From Fallopia convolvulus (Eukaryota; Streptophyta; Magnoliopsida; Caryophyllales; Polygonaceae), in the NCBI GenBank assembly GCA_964016875.1, contig OZ024730.1:41052795-41116794 (forward strand): a DNA stretch of 64,000 nucleotides, given 5' to 3'. The notes beneath the pieces are model-generated. The model did no database searches. It was not told the origin of the DNA and saw only the letters and a list, made by a program, of their open reading frames with translations. Every line of letters begins with the position of its first letter. The first letter of the stretch is position 1. This document shows positions 1 through 10,386 of this stretch, one piece after another. The translations under genes were made by a program, and so were the position numbers.

Positions 1-4
1 GGGC

Positions 5-499
5 CTAAAATAAATCACTAACAACCTCAAAAGTTGTCACCCAATAACGCACAAAGTAATCTTGTTCATTAACCTTATGAAATAATTGTTGTACAATGGT
101 TCTATCCATAAGACCTTCTCTTCTCAACTTTTTTATTCCATTGTAAACATGCATGAATGTACTATAGTTCCAAGGATCATGAATTTTGAGTTGTTGAAGA
201 ATGTGTTTTTGCTTGCATCGAGAAGTTGAGAGATCTCTTACCAGCTTATACTCTTCTAGACTCAACTAACAAACAATTGACTGCCTCTCCATATATTTCT
301 CAACTTCATGATTGTGTGATCCACAAATAACTTCTAATCTCCACACCCTAGAAACCACCTCAATATAGTTGATCCGAAATGGACATCCACACCACTTCGT
401 TGACATTTTTTTTAGGCAAACCTCTTCCTCGAGTAAGAGTATACTTCTCATGTCTCTCACATAGTCACATGCCATCGTTGTCTTTTCAAGGCCACCACC
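5..499 (-). pseudogene. Mutator-like (MULE) transposase fragment, FAR1-type N-terminal region, downstream part
   Basis: The minus strand encodes the zinc-finger-like N-terminal region of a plant MULE transposase. Visible are KWCGCPFRI, a tryptophan ten residues on, then LEVICGSHNHE, the usual C..C..HxH arrangement of FAR1/MULE DNA-binding domains. It is followed by a segment of the kind seen just before the transposase core (LSLEEYKLVRDLSTSRCKQ..ILQQLK). One in-frame TAG near 266 separates the two halves, which otherwise share a frame. The fragment leaves the window at the left edge. Its upstream half resumes at 5215 after a 4.7-kb insertion; the reading SGIGG/GLEKTT joins across it in a sensible way. 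The family assignment rests on motif recognition. The gene is broken by the stop, the insertion and a frameshift in the upstream half. Confidence 0.75.
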
Positions 500-3400
500 T
501 GTAACACCCCTATTTTGCAACATTGGGTATTACCGCCAATGACCTCGAATTTTATCGTCCAAAGTCACCCAAGTCTTTAAATAATTTATTGAGAATATAA
601 TTAAAGAAGAAAGTGAAGAAATGCGGAATTTTATCATTAATAAGAACTTTCATTCATTACATTGAATGTCATTTTACAAATGATATAGCAGCGGAAAATG
701 AAGCCCATACTAAAAAGGGTTGAAAAGACGTACTTAAAAATACATGTATGTTTCTCCAAGACAAATCATATGATGATGATTTGCTTGGTTAAAATAGAAG
801 AGCGGGTGCACTATCTTCTGAATGCTTTGCTCTTTGAAAATTCATTCCTTCCTTCACGTCGTCTTGCCTTGACCTTCTATTCTCGCCTAACGCTTCTCGA
901 ACCTTCTGAACTTCGTCTTCAACACTTTGGTGTACATTCCTACAGTCTGGCATTTGTCGCGAAGGGCGAGAAATACCAGGCAAAAATGTGGAAGTAGGGG
1001 AATTAGTCTAAGGAGACTAAGCAAGTAAGAATGGAAATTCTCAAGGGTATTATGGTAATTTATACCATTCGAGAGAGATATTATCGGGATGTGTTTGTAA
1101 GGTATATGTCTTTATGTGGGTCTTAGCCGGACGGAGAAGAGTGTATCTTGAGAGGAGATAACTCGTTAATCGAGAAGAACTAGATTGTAGACTTCTTTTA
1201 AAGTAGGAAATATGTTGGGAACGGTATTAATTCAGACAAGTTTTTGAAAATCTCTCGCGCCCTTGCGAACCGAGAGCCAGATCGATCATTTGAGATCGGT
1301 CCGGTTTTGGTGTCTTTGAAATGTGCATTGGGCACTTATCTTGTATAGTGATGAAAACTTTCACTTAGGTTGACGTATTTTAAGAGCGTGGGGGACATGT
1401 ACCAGCCCGAACCACTGACAAGAACAAAAGTTCCAACACTTAGCTAGAGTGCCTACGTCCCTCCAAGGCGTAGGAGCGGACATGGATCATGATCGACAAG
1501 TCGTAATTTGTTCATGGTGGCAATACGACTTTAGTGGGTTATATAGAGGTGTCGGGTTAGGCCCGCACCCCTCACTATTTCATCCAAACCGATCTCGAAA
1601 AGAGATCGTAAACAATCAAGGTCACAAACAAGACTAGCATAATAGTCCTATCGAATATTTAAATAACGGAATAACGATAGCAATGGGGTCATTAATTCTA
1701 GCAATCGATATTCCTAGATTTGTTTTATTATTAGCAAACAAGTTGTTCCCAACATCGAGAAATTTCATGAAACGAGTTTATTAAGGCTACAAGGAGAAAT
1801 TCCACTTGCCTTAGCTTTTACGATTGTGTACGAACGAACGGACGGAAATCATTGACTTTAGTCGGATCGGAGACTCAACCTATCGACACTGAATATACAA
1901 ACGAGCTTTAATAAGAATTTCTTTAAATTCTTTTAAAGTTTTGGAAATCTATTATATCCTTATTATAAGAGAATTAGTTTCTAAATTATTATAATAATAA
2001 TTTAGGTCGAGATGAATAAAATAATAACGTTTTATATTATTATTCTATATTTGTAATATCCTTTTATTCTGTATAAAATCCTTATTTTTATTTTATTTAC
2101 TATAATCTTTGATAGCCTAATCATAACCTTATTTAATTTATTAAAATATTCCTTTTAACTTAACTTATTATTCTTTCATTATAACCAAGAAAGGATAATA
2201 TATTTATAAATTATTAAGATATAGTTTTCATAACTATATGAAATATTTTTTTTTATAAAAACCTTCTTAGGATTGTAAAAAAAGTCTAACATGCCCTTAT
2301 GATTTAAATTCTTATACTCTTAGCATTATTATAATATTATCTTTTATCAAACAATATCTTTTTATAACATAACCTTATTATAACATCCTCTCATTATAAC
2401 CTCATTCAAAAGACATATAATACTTAATAGAGATTAAAAATATTAATAGGTGTCCTTTTCTAGTACTTCCTATAAATAAGTTACAATTTATATACTATGC
2501 TTTCCATAAAAATAATATAATGATAAAATAATCTTATTTTCTTATTTAAATAAGTTCTCCCATATTTTTAGTTCATAAAAGATAGAATCATGTCCTGAAG
2601 TATTATTTTATAAATAAGAGCATATAATTTATTTTAATTATAACTTAGATCATAATATTATCTTTTTCATCTTTAAAATCTTTTTAAGCAAGATAACTTT
2701 TTAACAAACTAGCATACTTAACAACTAATTACATTAATTATATGAATAAAATATTATTATCATAACCACCATCATTGTTAAATAAATCTTATGTCTATAA
2801 TATTATAAGATTTTTAAATCCATTATACTTAGAGATATAACATAATATAATATTTCTCTTATATTCTTCTTTGTAACGTATTTTCTAACAATTAAAAGCT
2901 CCATACTTTGAAACAATATACTTTAAATAAAATACTTTCTACATAAGTTTGTATTTAATAAAACCATGTCTTGAGATTTATGCTATTATTAAATTGATAT
3001 GCAAATAATAGTTTTTATCTTGGTATAATATTATTTACTTATTTGCTTTTATCTTGTTCAACTAACAAGATCTTGTAGGATTTTTTTAATAGGTTAATTT
3101 ATTCTAGTAAAAAATCAGCATAAGGTAAGTGATTTATAAGCATAATTTATTGAATTAAAAGGGGAATTAAATTAATTAAAATTGGACCTTTCTCTTGATT
3201 TTGTACGTACGAACAACAAAGAACCAGGGGAGGAGCGGATAGGGGCGGCGGCACCAGGGATGGACGGTGGCGGCTCGGGCGGCACGCGGAGGAGGGTCGG
3301 CGGTCATGTAGTGGCCGTCGGTGGTCCGAAGGGTAAGAGGTGGGGAATTGGTGGTGGCTCCAAGGTGTTTTAATGGTGTTTGGGTGAAAAAAACAGTTTG

Positions 3401-3806
3401 TACATTGAACAAATTTGGGCTGAAAATTGAGAGTAAAGAGTAGCAAGATGCTAGGAAAGAAGAAGAGAGGATTTTTGTGTCTTCAAATGGAGAAATTCAG
3501 CCCTTTATATAGGCAAGGATGGGGCTCCAAGTGATCCATGGCAATGGGATTTCGCCAATGGAGATGAAGGGGATTGATGAGGATTGGCCAAAGTTGTGCT
3601 AGTTTGATGATGATGTTGGATGATGCAATTTAGGATGGTCTTGCAAGCTACAATGGAGAATGGCGAAGCCATGGAAGCATAAATTGGTTTGGCGTCACTT
3701 CATTCAACATCAATTTGACTTGTTTGGAGAAGAAGAAAGAATAGAATAGTTTAAAATTAAAAGTGTTGTAATTTCGGTAGATGAGTTACATTGGCATAGC
3801 GGTTTG

Positions 3807-3808
<2 letters not shown>

Positions 3809-3855
<47 letters not shown>
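3809..3855. repeat. (GT)n microsatellite
   Basis: An almost pure GT dinucleotide run of about 46 bp lies just left of the hAT element. It continues in degraded form on the other side of that element (4775-4792), showing that the hAT element landed inside the microsatellite. Confidence 0.95.
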
Positions 3856-3857
<2 letters not shown>

Positions 3858-4774
3858 TAGGGGTGGGCACGGTCGGTTAACCGGAGTTTCGGTTAATCGG
3901 ACTTCGGTTAACCGGAACTTCGGTTACTAAATTTCAATAACCATAACCGTACCGTTCTTTATCGGTTAATCGTTAACGGTTAACCGTAAAACTCGGTACG
4001 GTTTATCGGTTAACCGAATTGTTTTATTTTTTAATTTTTAATTAAAAATCAGATTTTTAATACAAAAATTACCTTATTTTTCAAAAAAATGAACTTAAAA
4101 TTTATATTAAATATAAAATAAAAACAATTTTTGAAAATAAAAACACGCATTGGATTCATATAAGCTTTGCACCATTATATTTTTAATACAATATTGGACA
4201 GTCGGCCATCTATTTCATAAAAAAAAAAGAACAAAGTCAGAACATGCATTGAATTCATATATATATATAAGCTTTGCACCACTTTGTTGGCTAAAAGATT
4301 ATTGCTTTAGCCCCTTAAGATCAATTTATCATCTCTAGGAAATTACCCAATGGACAAAATAGGAAATTGGTGAAAGGGTCAACCAATTTGAATTCATGTA
4401 AGTCATTCACAGTAGCAAGGGTTATTCACACAAGCACACAACTTGAATTCATATAAGAGTATTGAAGATAAAAACTATTAAACAAAATTTATAATAGCTA
4501 GTTTATTATTTATTAAAATGCATTTATTTGTAACTAAAACTAATTAGATATATAATTTCCTTTTTAAAAACATATAATATATATTATCGGTTCATCGGCG
4601 AACAGCCCGTAAAAATATTGATAACCGTATCCGAACCGTTGAACCGTTAAAAGTATCGGTTGGTTAACCGTAACCAGTTAAATTTTTTTTCCGGTTCGGT
4701 TAACCGTAAAAAGTGATCGGTTTTCTGGTTTTTCGGTTCGGTTTTTCGATTACGGTTTTTTTTGCCCAGCCCTA
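3858..4774. mobile_element. Non-autonomous hAT-type DNA transposon, 8-bp TSD TGTGTGAG
   Basis: The ends are TAGGGGTGGGCA on the left and the complement of TAGGGCTGGGCA on the right, the common terminal inverted repeat of plant hAT elements. The 8-bp duplication TGTGTGAG (3850-3857 and 4775-4782) is the hAT hallmark. Both subterminal regions are packed with GGTTAACCG and CGGTTAACC palindromes, a common layout for transposase binding sites. Internally it is AT-rich with no usable ORF. A segment around GCATTGRATTCATATA and AAGCTTTGCACCA occurs twice (about 4147 and 4243), suggesting a local duplication. At 917 bp it must be moved by a transposase from elsewhere. Confidence 0.88.
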
Positions 4775-5214
4775 TGTGTGAGTGTGTGTGTGATTGTATG
4801 AAAGGAGCGAGAGGTCTCGGGTTCAAGTCCCGACTCTTGTCTCCTTTTTATTTATTTTACCTTGTACTATTTTTAGCCTTGTAACACCCCATTATTAATA
4901 AAAATCCGAAATTTATGTTAATTTATTTTTATTTGAGATTTTTACCACTTTATTGATCCTCCATAATATGTTCGTAATTTTATTTAAATAAAATATTTAA
5001 TCTCTCTTTTTAAAGAGGAGGAGGATTAATTAAATGAATACCCGACTTGCTTAATATTTTAAATTAAATTCTTAATTTCCATTGTAATAAACTTTTATAA
5101 TCCTTTAAAATATGATATGAGGTTATAGAAGTTATTAAATTCTCTAATTAGAGAAAAAAAAATTATTGGGATGATTACCGATATTATTTTATTTAGAATT
5201 TAGCGGATATTACA

Positions 5215-5855
5215 CCACCAATACCACTTTTGACATGAGATATGAGTACACTTGTTTTATACTTCCTCCCAACACTTCTAACCCATTTTATAGCTTCATC
5301 ACAAGTATTAAGAGTTTCATTTGATCTAAAAACTCCGAATAATCTGGAAAGGGATCCCTACCAAAGCTTTCATCATTATTAGAGTTCAATTCTTCACCTC
5401 CATCATTGCAAAAATCGATATCATCTAAACTTATTGAGTCATAAATATTATGATCATGTACGAAATGAAAAACATAATCTAAATTTTTTAATGGATGGAT
5501 CTCTCCATGTTGCACACAGTATATACAAATTTTGCAAGCTAAAAGTGTGTGCACAAATTACAGTTTGCTGATGTACACAAATTTTCAGTGGGAATACATA
5601 TTTTGCACCCAACAATTTGATGTGCATTTGTAATATGCACACAATCATCCTACGTGTGCATTTGCACACAAGTTTTCGGCGTGTATGGCTTTTTTGCACA
5701 CTTGTTAATTGCATGCATAGTTGTTTTGCACACATGCATATACAATTGCGAAAATAAAAAAAACACTTATATAAATGGTGAACATACCATGTAATCTCGA
5801 CTAAGTAAATAGTTTTCAGAGTTTCTTTCATTGTCACTCGACATTCGTTAAGAAA
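5215..5855 (-). pseudogene. Mutator-like transposase, upstream (N-terminal) part
   Basis: This is the upstream half of the MULE gene cut by the G1 insertion. A plausible start lies near 5848 (MSSDNERNSENYLLS on the minus strand). A GT donor follows at about 5789 and a coding stretch resumes near 5510 (IHPLKNLDYVFHFV..DDIDFCNDGGEE). After that the frame must shift near 5335 to read SNETLNTCDEAIKWVRSVGRKYKT, the familiar opening of plant MULE transposases. The intervening 5520-5785 segment would be an intron and is full of short TTGCACACA-type repeats, so an apparent ORF over it is probably not coding. Broken by the frameshift and by G1. The gene model is inferred; the homology to MULE is fairly clear. 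Confidence 0.65.
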
Positions 5856-5961
5856 TAGTATGAAGAAATTTAGATTTGAATTAGGGTTGCAAACAATAGA
5901 GAATGTGAAAAAAGGAGAAAAATTATATTTGGACTAGTTTTGTAATTTCTAATAAATTAAA

Positions 5962-6459
5962 GAAAAATCCCTTTTGGTACCCCTAAGTTTTTGCCTTTTT
6001 CTTTTGGTGTCCAAGAAAAAAACTTATTCCTTTTGGTACCCTGAGGTTTTGGTTTTTCCCGTTGACACCCCTCTTCGGTTCAAATTAGTTAAATTCAAGT
6101 TTACCATTGTGTTCATCACCGTTAAATTAGTAGGATTCAACTCTTAAAACACTTAAAATCATAACCAAACTACATTAATTTGAATTTTAAAACAATTCTC
6201 TATTCTAATGGGTTGTTTAAAAATTTGTTTACAAATTCAAATTGGGATGGTTAGGTTATGAATTTTGTTGTTTTAATAGCCAAATCCTACTAATTTAAGG
6301 GTGAGGAACACAATGATCAACTTGAATTTAACTAATTTGAACCGGAGAGGGACGTCAACGGGAAAAGCCAAAACCTTAGGGGTACCAAAAGGAATAAGTT
6401 TTTTTCTTGGCCACCAAAAGGAAAAGGCAAAAACTTAGGGGAACCAAAAGGAATTTCCC
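5962..6459. mobile_element. Foldback Mutator-type MITE, 9-bp TSD TAAATTAAA
   Basis: Two inverted arms of roughly 190-200 bp (about 5962-6155 and 6265-6459) surround a spacer of about 110 bp. The arms share long stretches such as CCTAAGTTTTTGCC, AACTTATTCCTTTTGGTACC and CTTTTCCCGTTGAC in opposite orientation. The element is flanked by TAAATTAAA at 5953-5961 and 6460-6468; a 9-bp duplication is typical of Mutator superfamily elements. It has no coding capacity. It lies between the MULE pseudogene and GRP1. Confidence 0.85.
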
Positions 6460-6903
6460 TAAATTAAATGTTACAAACTAATTTTATGGGGTGGTGCATA
6501 GCATGGGTCTTATTACAGAGTAACAATTAATTAAAAAAACATATCATGTTTGAAAAGTCCTAGCATAGTAACTTGGGCCAACTTCTCATGGGTTTATGGA
6601 AAATGAATTTAATAAGCTAGGAAATTTATAGATTCCAACTAAAATCTTAATTTCAAGCCCAACTTGTTTAAAAGGTTGTTATAGCTTATCAATTTCTTGC
6701 ACTCCTCCATAACAACGTAGATAGGCTTTTAGAATAATAAAAACAAACAAACTTTCAAAGAAAGGATAATAATTACAAAAAAACCATATACAAATCCATT
6801 TGAATTTTACATGTAATAATAAAAATATTTTAGGAAAATTGATGCCCACATATTCCTCAAATTTTTAGACTTTCACGGTACGAAAACTGCCAAAATTTAG
6901 ACC
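6460..6903. other. Intergenic, no feature recognised
   Basis: AT-rich host sequence upstream of GRP1. I see no ORF with family character, no tandem repeat and no clear transposon end beyond the MITE boundary at its left side. Confidence 0.6.
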
Positions 6904-7004
6904 TTTGGCACACGTTTCACCCTTTCTATTTCACTCCATTTGTATAAAGAGGTATTGTATTCGAATTTCAACTCTCACACTCCATATCAAAACAACGTAG
7001 CAAA
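6904..7004 (+). promoter_or_regulatory. GRP1 core promoter and 5' UTR
   Basis: TATAAA at 6943-6948 lies about 57 bp before the ATG at 7005. Upstream, CACGTTTCACCCTTTC at 6911 resembles CACGTGTCACCCCTTC at 53966 in front of the paralog GRP2, where it contains a perfect CACGTG (G-box/ABRE-like core). The 5' UTR is A/C-rich and ends AGCAAAATG, a normal plant start context. TATA and box functions are inferred from motif and position. Confidence 0.6.
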
Positions 7005-7912
7005 ATGAAGTTAAAAATTCAATGTTTGGCGATCTTTGTAGTACTATTGGTTGACTTTGCTCCCTCCTTTTCTTCCTCTGTGACAGTTGACACTAGCAAT
7101 AACGACAAAGGGAAAGGCAAAGGTGGTGAGTATGATGGAGTCCAAGGTAGTTATGGTGGTGGACAAGGCGGGTTTGGAGGAGACCAAGGTAGACAATGTG
7201 GTGCTTATCGTCGGCGGCAAGGAGGGCAAGGAGGCTATGGTAACGTTTTCAAGATATGTATATAGTATGAAAACTGCATGTTAAACCATCAAATAAAATA
7301 TGAAAGATGCATCAGTCCATGCCTTCATGGAGTATATTAGTTATATATAATTGCTTGTAAGCAAATGGTTAAATTTGTGTTGCATTGAATATCCAAAATT
7401 TTCCTTTTTGCAAAAAAACTATAACATAAAATTTGATTTTGAATTTTTTTTGCAGGTTTTGTGGAATCAAAGTGTGGAGAATTAGGGTGTTGTTACTACA
7501 CTCATAGGTTTTGTGCTAAGTGTTGCGAGGGTCCACCTCCCCATGGTGAGTGGAAAACAAGACAACGAGTATATTATAGTATAATTCTTATATATAGTCA
7601 TGTACTCAACCTCAATTTAATAATATGAAATAGTAACATTCCATGCATGTATGTATAGCATATGACTTCATCATACAATCAAATTGCATATGAACATACA
7701 TATTAATTATGCATCCATGCCTGGATTTTTGTTAAAAAGATTAACATATTTCTTTTTAAAAATAACATATTTCGTTTTACAAAAAATTTGCAGGCTTTGT
7801 AGAAGCAAAATGTGGAAATTTAGGGTGTTGTTACCACAAGTATGGAGTTTGTGCTAGATGTTGTGATCCTCCTCGACATGAGCCAAATCAAGGCGTAACG
7901 GGAAAGAATTGA
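7005..7912 (+). CDS. GRP1: secreted glycine-rich protein with two C-terminal cysteine modules (3 exons)
   Basis: Predicted exons are 7005-7239, 7456-7545 and 7794-7912, all with GT..AG introns in phase 1, giving 147 residues. The N-terminus has a Lys start and a hydrophobic run (about residues 6-25) that looks like a signal peptide. A Gly/Gln/Tyr-rich middle follows (GGQGG, GGYG). Exon 2 and exon 3 each encode one copy of a cysteine module, GFVEsKCGeLGCCYy..fCakCC, spaced C-x4-CC-x6-C-x2-CC. The protein ends ..GKN. Secreted glycine-rich proteins with a cysteine-rich tail (class II GRPs) act at the plant cell wall or surface, or as antimicrobial peptides. This one fits that style, but I do not recognise the exact family. 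A poly(A)-type AATAAA lies near 8012. GRP2 at 54079 is a clear paralog. Confidence 0.82.
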
Positions 7913-8405
7913 GTGTTCTTTATTGAGATACATGCATGTTAAAAAATAATGAGGGTATAGAATGATCGAACATTATGTCGGTTGGTAATTCCCGCTCACA
8001 TCAACATACATTAATAAAACTGCAATGTATTATCTCACATCATATGCTTGTGGATCATATCTTTGTTTTCATGTTAATAATGTTTCGGGTCTGATTACAC
8101 TATAACATATTATTAACAACGATTTTTCTAACATATGTCCTTAGGGCATAGGTTAAGAAGCTGAAAAGGAAATTATTTGTTAAATTTTATTATTTAAGGT
8201 TATTTTGAATTTTTTGATTGGGTTTATTAATTTACTAATAGGGTTTTAGTTTCTAAATCTAGTATTCTTAACCTATAGAAAAACCTTATTAACAAGGTAT
8301 AATAAAACTTTTAGGTTTTGTTTAAAACGGTCTCTATATACCACATTTCTTATAAATAACAGAAAATAAGCATGCTTGTACTATACATCTTCGTTGACTT
8401 GAACA
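7913..8405. other. GRP1 3' flank with a possible MITE (about 8111-8300)
   Basis: The first 130 bp form the GRP1 3' UTR, with AATAAA near 8012 followed by AATGTATTATCTCA, a block also present after GRP2. From about 8111 to 8300 the ends form an imperfect inverted repeat around TAGGTTAAGAA and TTCTTAACCTA with a TTTTTCT neighbour on each side. That suggests a small MITE, but I find no convincing TSD. The rest is AT-rich intergenic sequence. Confidence 0.4.
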
Positions 8406-8925
8406 TTGATACTATTGGCTTCTAAAACCAACCCACAAGTGAGTGTGATGAGTTATAGTACTGTAAGTGTTGATTCAACAAGAATCAATATAATATCGGT
8501 CAATTGAATCACTATTAGTAAGTTAAACATAAAAAAGAAAGAAATGAATAAGATCGATAACTAATATGAGAAATAACAATGTAAATAAGGGTTAAAATAT
8601 ATTATTGGGATAAATATGTCTAAGGTTAAGGATCACCACAACAATACTTAGCACATAAAATCACATTTTACCTTGATTTACTAGAAATAATATGAAGGTA
8701 AACTAGATAGGGTAGTCACAAACTAATGTTAGATGATGAGCTTATAAGATTAAGTCAACCTAACAATCATTGTTATGCAAAGCCAATCAAATCAAGACCC
8801 TTAAGCCATTAAGAATCTACAATCAAACTGAAGAAACATTCATTGTCACTTACACTTAATCCAGTTCAAACATATAGTTTTGTGATAGTTTATTGATCGG
8901 GAAATTAAGTTGTTGTCTCATAAAT
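8406..8925 (-). mobile_element. LTR fragment related to solo LTR F
   Basis: This stretch shares several blocks, in the same order, with the solo LTR at 26018-27426. These include AAAACCAACCC near the start and TCTAAGGTTAAGGATCACCA with a following ACAACAAT. It lacks the far end of that LTR and runs into the Cassandra-like segment. Orientation is assigned by comparison with F. No TSD was found, so it is called a truncated fragment. Confidence 0.6.
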
Positions 8926-8929
8926 ATAT

Positions 8930-9214
8930 ACAACACCCTAGTAGTTTATAAAGGAATGAGGTGCTACCCATGTCACAAAGAACTCTAAAATTAAATGGAG
9001 ACTAAAGCATGTGCAAGATAACTATCAAGATGGGTGACCTCTTGAAAAGTTCTTATGTTGGCATGTGATAGCGCTTCTAAGGCACCGTTTCGTACAAATG
9101 GTATCAAAATTGACTCTACCTTACGAGTAAGTGTGGCTTGGAGGGCGATGACTAAGCCCAAAGGGTGTTCTTTGGGCCTTAATAAGGCGTCAAGAGCTTA
9201 AGTGGGGGAGATTG
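8930..9214 (+). mobile_element. Cassandra-like TRIM remnant carrying 5S rRNA-derived sequence
   Basis: Positions about 8978-9066 align by eye with the 3' two thirds of plant 5S rRNA: AGAACTCT..TTAA, a weak GCATGTGCAAGA, then the well conserved GATGGGTGACCTCTTGAAAAG and TGTTGGCA. 5S sequence inside an LTR is the hallmark of Cassandra TRIMs. About 30 bp downstream, TGGTATCAAAATTGAC (9099) looks like a primer-binding site for initiator tRNA-Met. A purine tract, AAGTGGGGGAGATTG (9200-9214), precedes TGTTG as a polypurine tract precedes a 3' LTR. The 3' LTR appears cut off by the copia LTR that starts at about 9224. Confidence 0.6.
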
Positions 9215-9223
9215 TGTTGAGTT

Positions 9224-10371
9224 GATGTTAGGAAATCACATTCATTAACACTAGGACAACGTCCTCAGTTTTGATAATGAAAAATGCCATGGGAACTAAC
9301 GCCAATTGCCAAGCATTTCAGTATAACAAGTTGTGCGTCGCAAAGAAAAACACGGAACAACAAGTTCCCAAAGCTTGGGAACTAATGAAATGACGAAGAG
9401 AAAGAGACCAACCTCAGAAGAGAACAGAGTTCCCAAGAGATGGGAACTCTGTTAACCAAAGTTCCCATACGACAAGAACTAGATGAGAAGAACAAGAATC
9501 CCTCAGAGTCAACAAGAGTTCCCAAGACAAGGGAACCAAGAAGACTAGAGTTCCCTTTGGATGGGAACTGAAGCATGCGTGAAAGTGACATCTCAGCGCA
9601 TTTTTAGTGATCCTTTCTATGCCAAACAAAAGGGCATCTCAGACATCAGAGATGCAGCAAGATGAAGACGACCATCCAACAGTCCGATGTGATCCAAGAG
9701 TTTACAATTCAAATTCAAATCAAAGTCACATGTCAACCTTAATGATAAGACTTGGAGAGCAAGGCAAAAAGGATATTTGGGACAAATACCTCTAATGGAT
9801 AAGGGTTTCTCATCACGCCTATTTAAACCCTTCAATAGTGACCTTGCTGCTCACTTTTCACAATTATCAAATCCAAACACAATGAAAGAAGAGCTAAAAG
9901 AGCCACTCGGGTGAAGACCATCAAGTTGGTGAAACGTCCCTGGCAGTGAGCTAATCTCGACGATGGTGAAAGAAGAAAGAAGGAGTTCCTAGATCTAGGG
10001 GAACTCTAGTGCAGAGACAGAAGAGTTGAGAGGTTTGAGTTTCACTGTCTTTGATTGTGAGCGTTCACTGGGTTAAGGTTGAGAGAATACATTAGTGTTT
10101 CCTAGGGAGAGAGTCCTTGTAGAAACAAAGAAGTTTCTATTCGGCCATGTAACCTAAAGGGAACTAAACAATAAAGAAAAGGAAACTCATTCGAAAATCC
10201 TCCAAGCGGAGGTAGAGGTTTACTCACGCGATTAATTGATCGTTGTGGGGTTCCTCTATAAATGAATTGTCTCTGCTGTTTTACTTACCTACATATTCAC
10301 TTATTCCGCAACGTTTGGGAACTATTCGATACAGTTCCCATAACTAATTAAGACTAACCTACGATCCAACA
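9224..10371 (+). mobile_element. 5' LTR of copia element C2
   Basis: The LTR ends CCTACGATCCAACA at 10371, directly before a tRNA-Met-type primer-binding site. It is homologous to the solo LTR at 40393-42300 (in opposite orientation): the blocks around AAAATCCTCCAAG.GGAGG and GTGGGGTTCCTCTATAA match. The exact start is uncertain (TGTTAGG at 9224 is my choice). It is dense in paired AGTTCCC and GGGAACT hexamers, often as short hairpins with about 5-10 bp between. Only this LTR and part of gag remain of the element on this side. Confidence 0.65.
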
Positions 10372-10373
10372 AT

Positions 10374-10386
10374 TGATATCAGAGCA
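10374..10386 (+). other. Primer-binding site of C2
   Basis: TGATATCAGAGC follows the LTR end after two bases and matches the 3' end complement of initiator tRNA-Met (canonical TGGTATCAGAGC) with one change. Confidence 0.7.

Larger units (their letters stand above)
3792..4830 (+). repeat. tRNA-like pol III boxes split by (GT)n and a hAT element
   Basis: TGGCATAGCGG at 3792-3802 matches the A-box consensus and GGTTCAAGTCC at 4820-4830 matches the B-box consensus. Without the hAT insertion (3858-4774 plus its duplicated target) the two lie roughly 100 bp apart, with a (GT)n tract between. A short hyphenated stem (GGTCTCGGG..TCCCGACTC) surrounds the B box like a T arm, and a T-rich stretch follows. 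This could be a tRNA-derived SINE or a tRNA-like sequence captured in the LTR. It is not a functional tRNA gene: the arms are not regular and the middle is a dinucleotide repeat. Confidence 0.45.
500..5214. mobile_element. Solo LTR-like insertion G1 (TGTAACACCC...TTACA), 5-bp TSD CCACC
   Basis: The insertion begins TGTAACACCC at 500 and ends GATATTACA at 5214. The flanks 495-499 and 5215-5219 are both CCACC, a 5-bp target duplication typical of LTR retrotransposons. No gag or pol reading frame is present, so it reads as a solo LTR, or a coding-free element, of about 3.8 kb once the nested hAT element is removed. It is related to the solo LTR at 30429-33049: both start TGTAACACCC, both have a 'TTACCGCCA' block near the start, and both carry 'CTTAGCTAGAGTGC' blocks about 0.9 kb in. 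Long TG..CA LTRs of this sort occur in Ty3/gypsy chromoviruses, but the lineage is not proven here. Short ORFs near 3147-3446 look spurious. Confidence 0.8.

Noticed and set aside
3147..3446. Overlapping ORFs on both strands near the GC-richer patch of G1
   Set aside because: They lie within a noncoding LTR, overlap each other in three frames and show only low-complexity composition.
5454..5837. 127-codon minus-strand ORF as a gene
   Set aside because: It covers the TTGCACACA repeat stretch and a presumed intron; MULE-like sequence lies in other frames at both ends.
9607..9835. ORFs on both strands in the C2 LTR
   Set aside because: They sit inside an LTR and lack any family motif.
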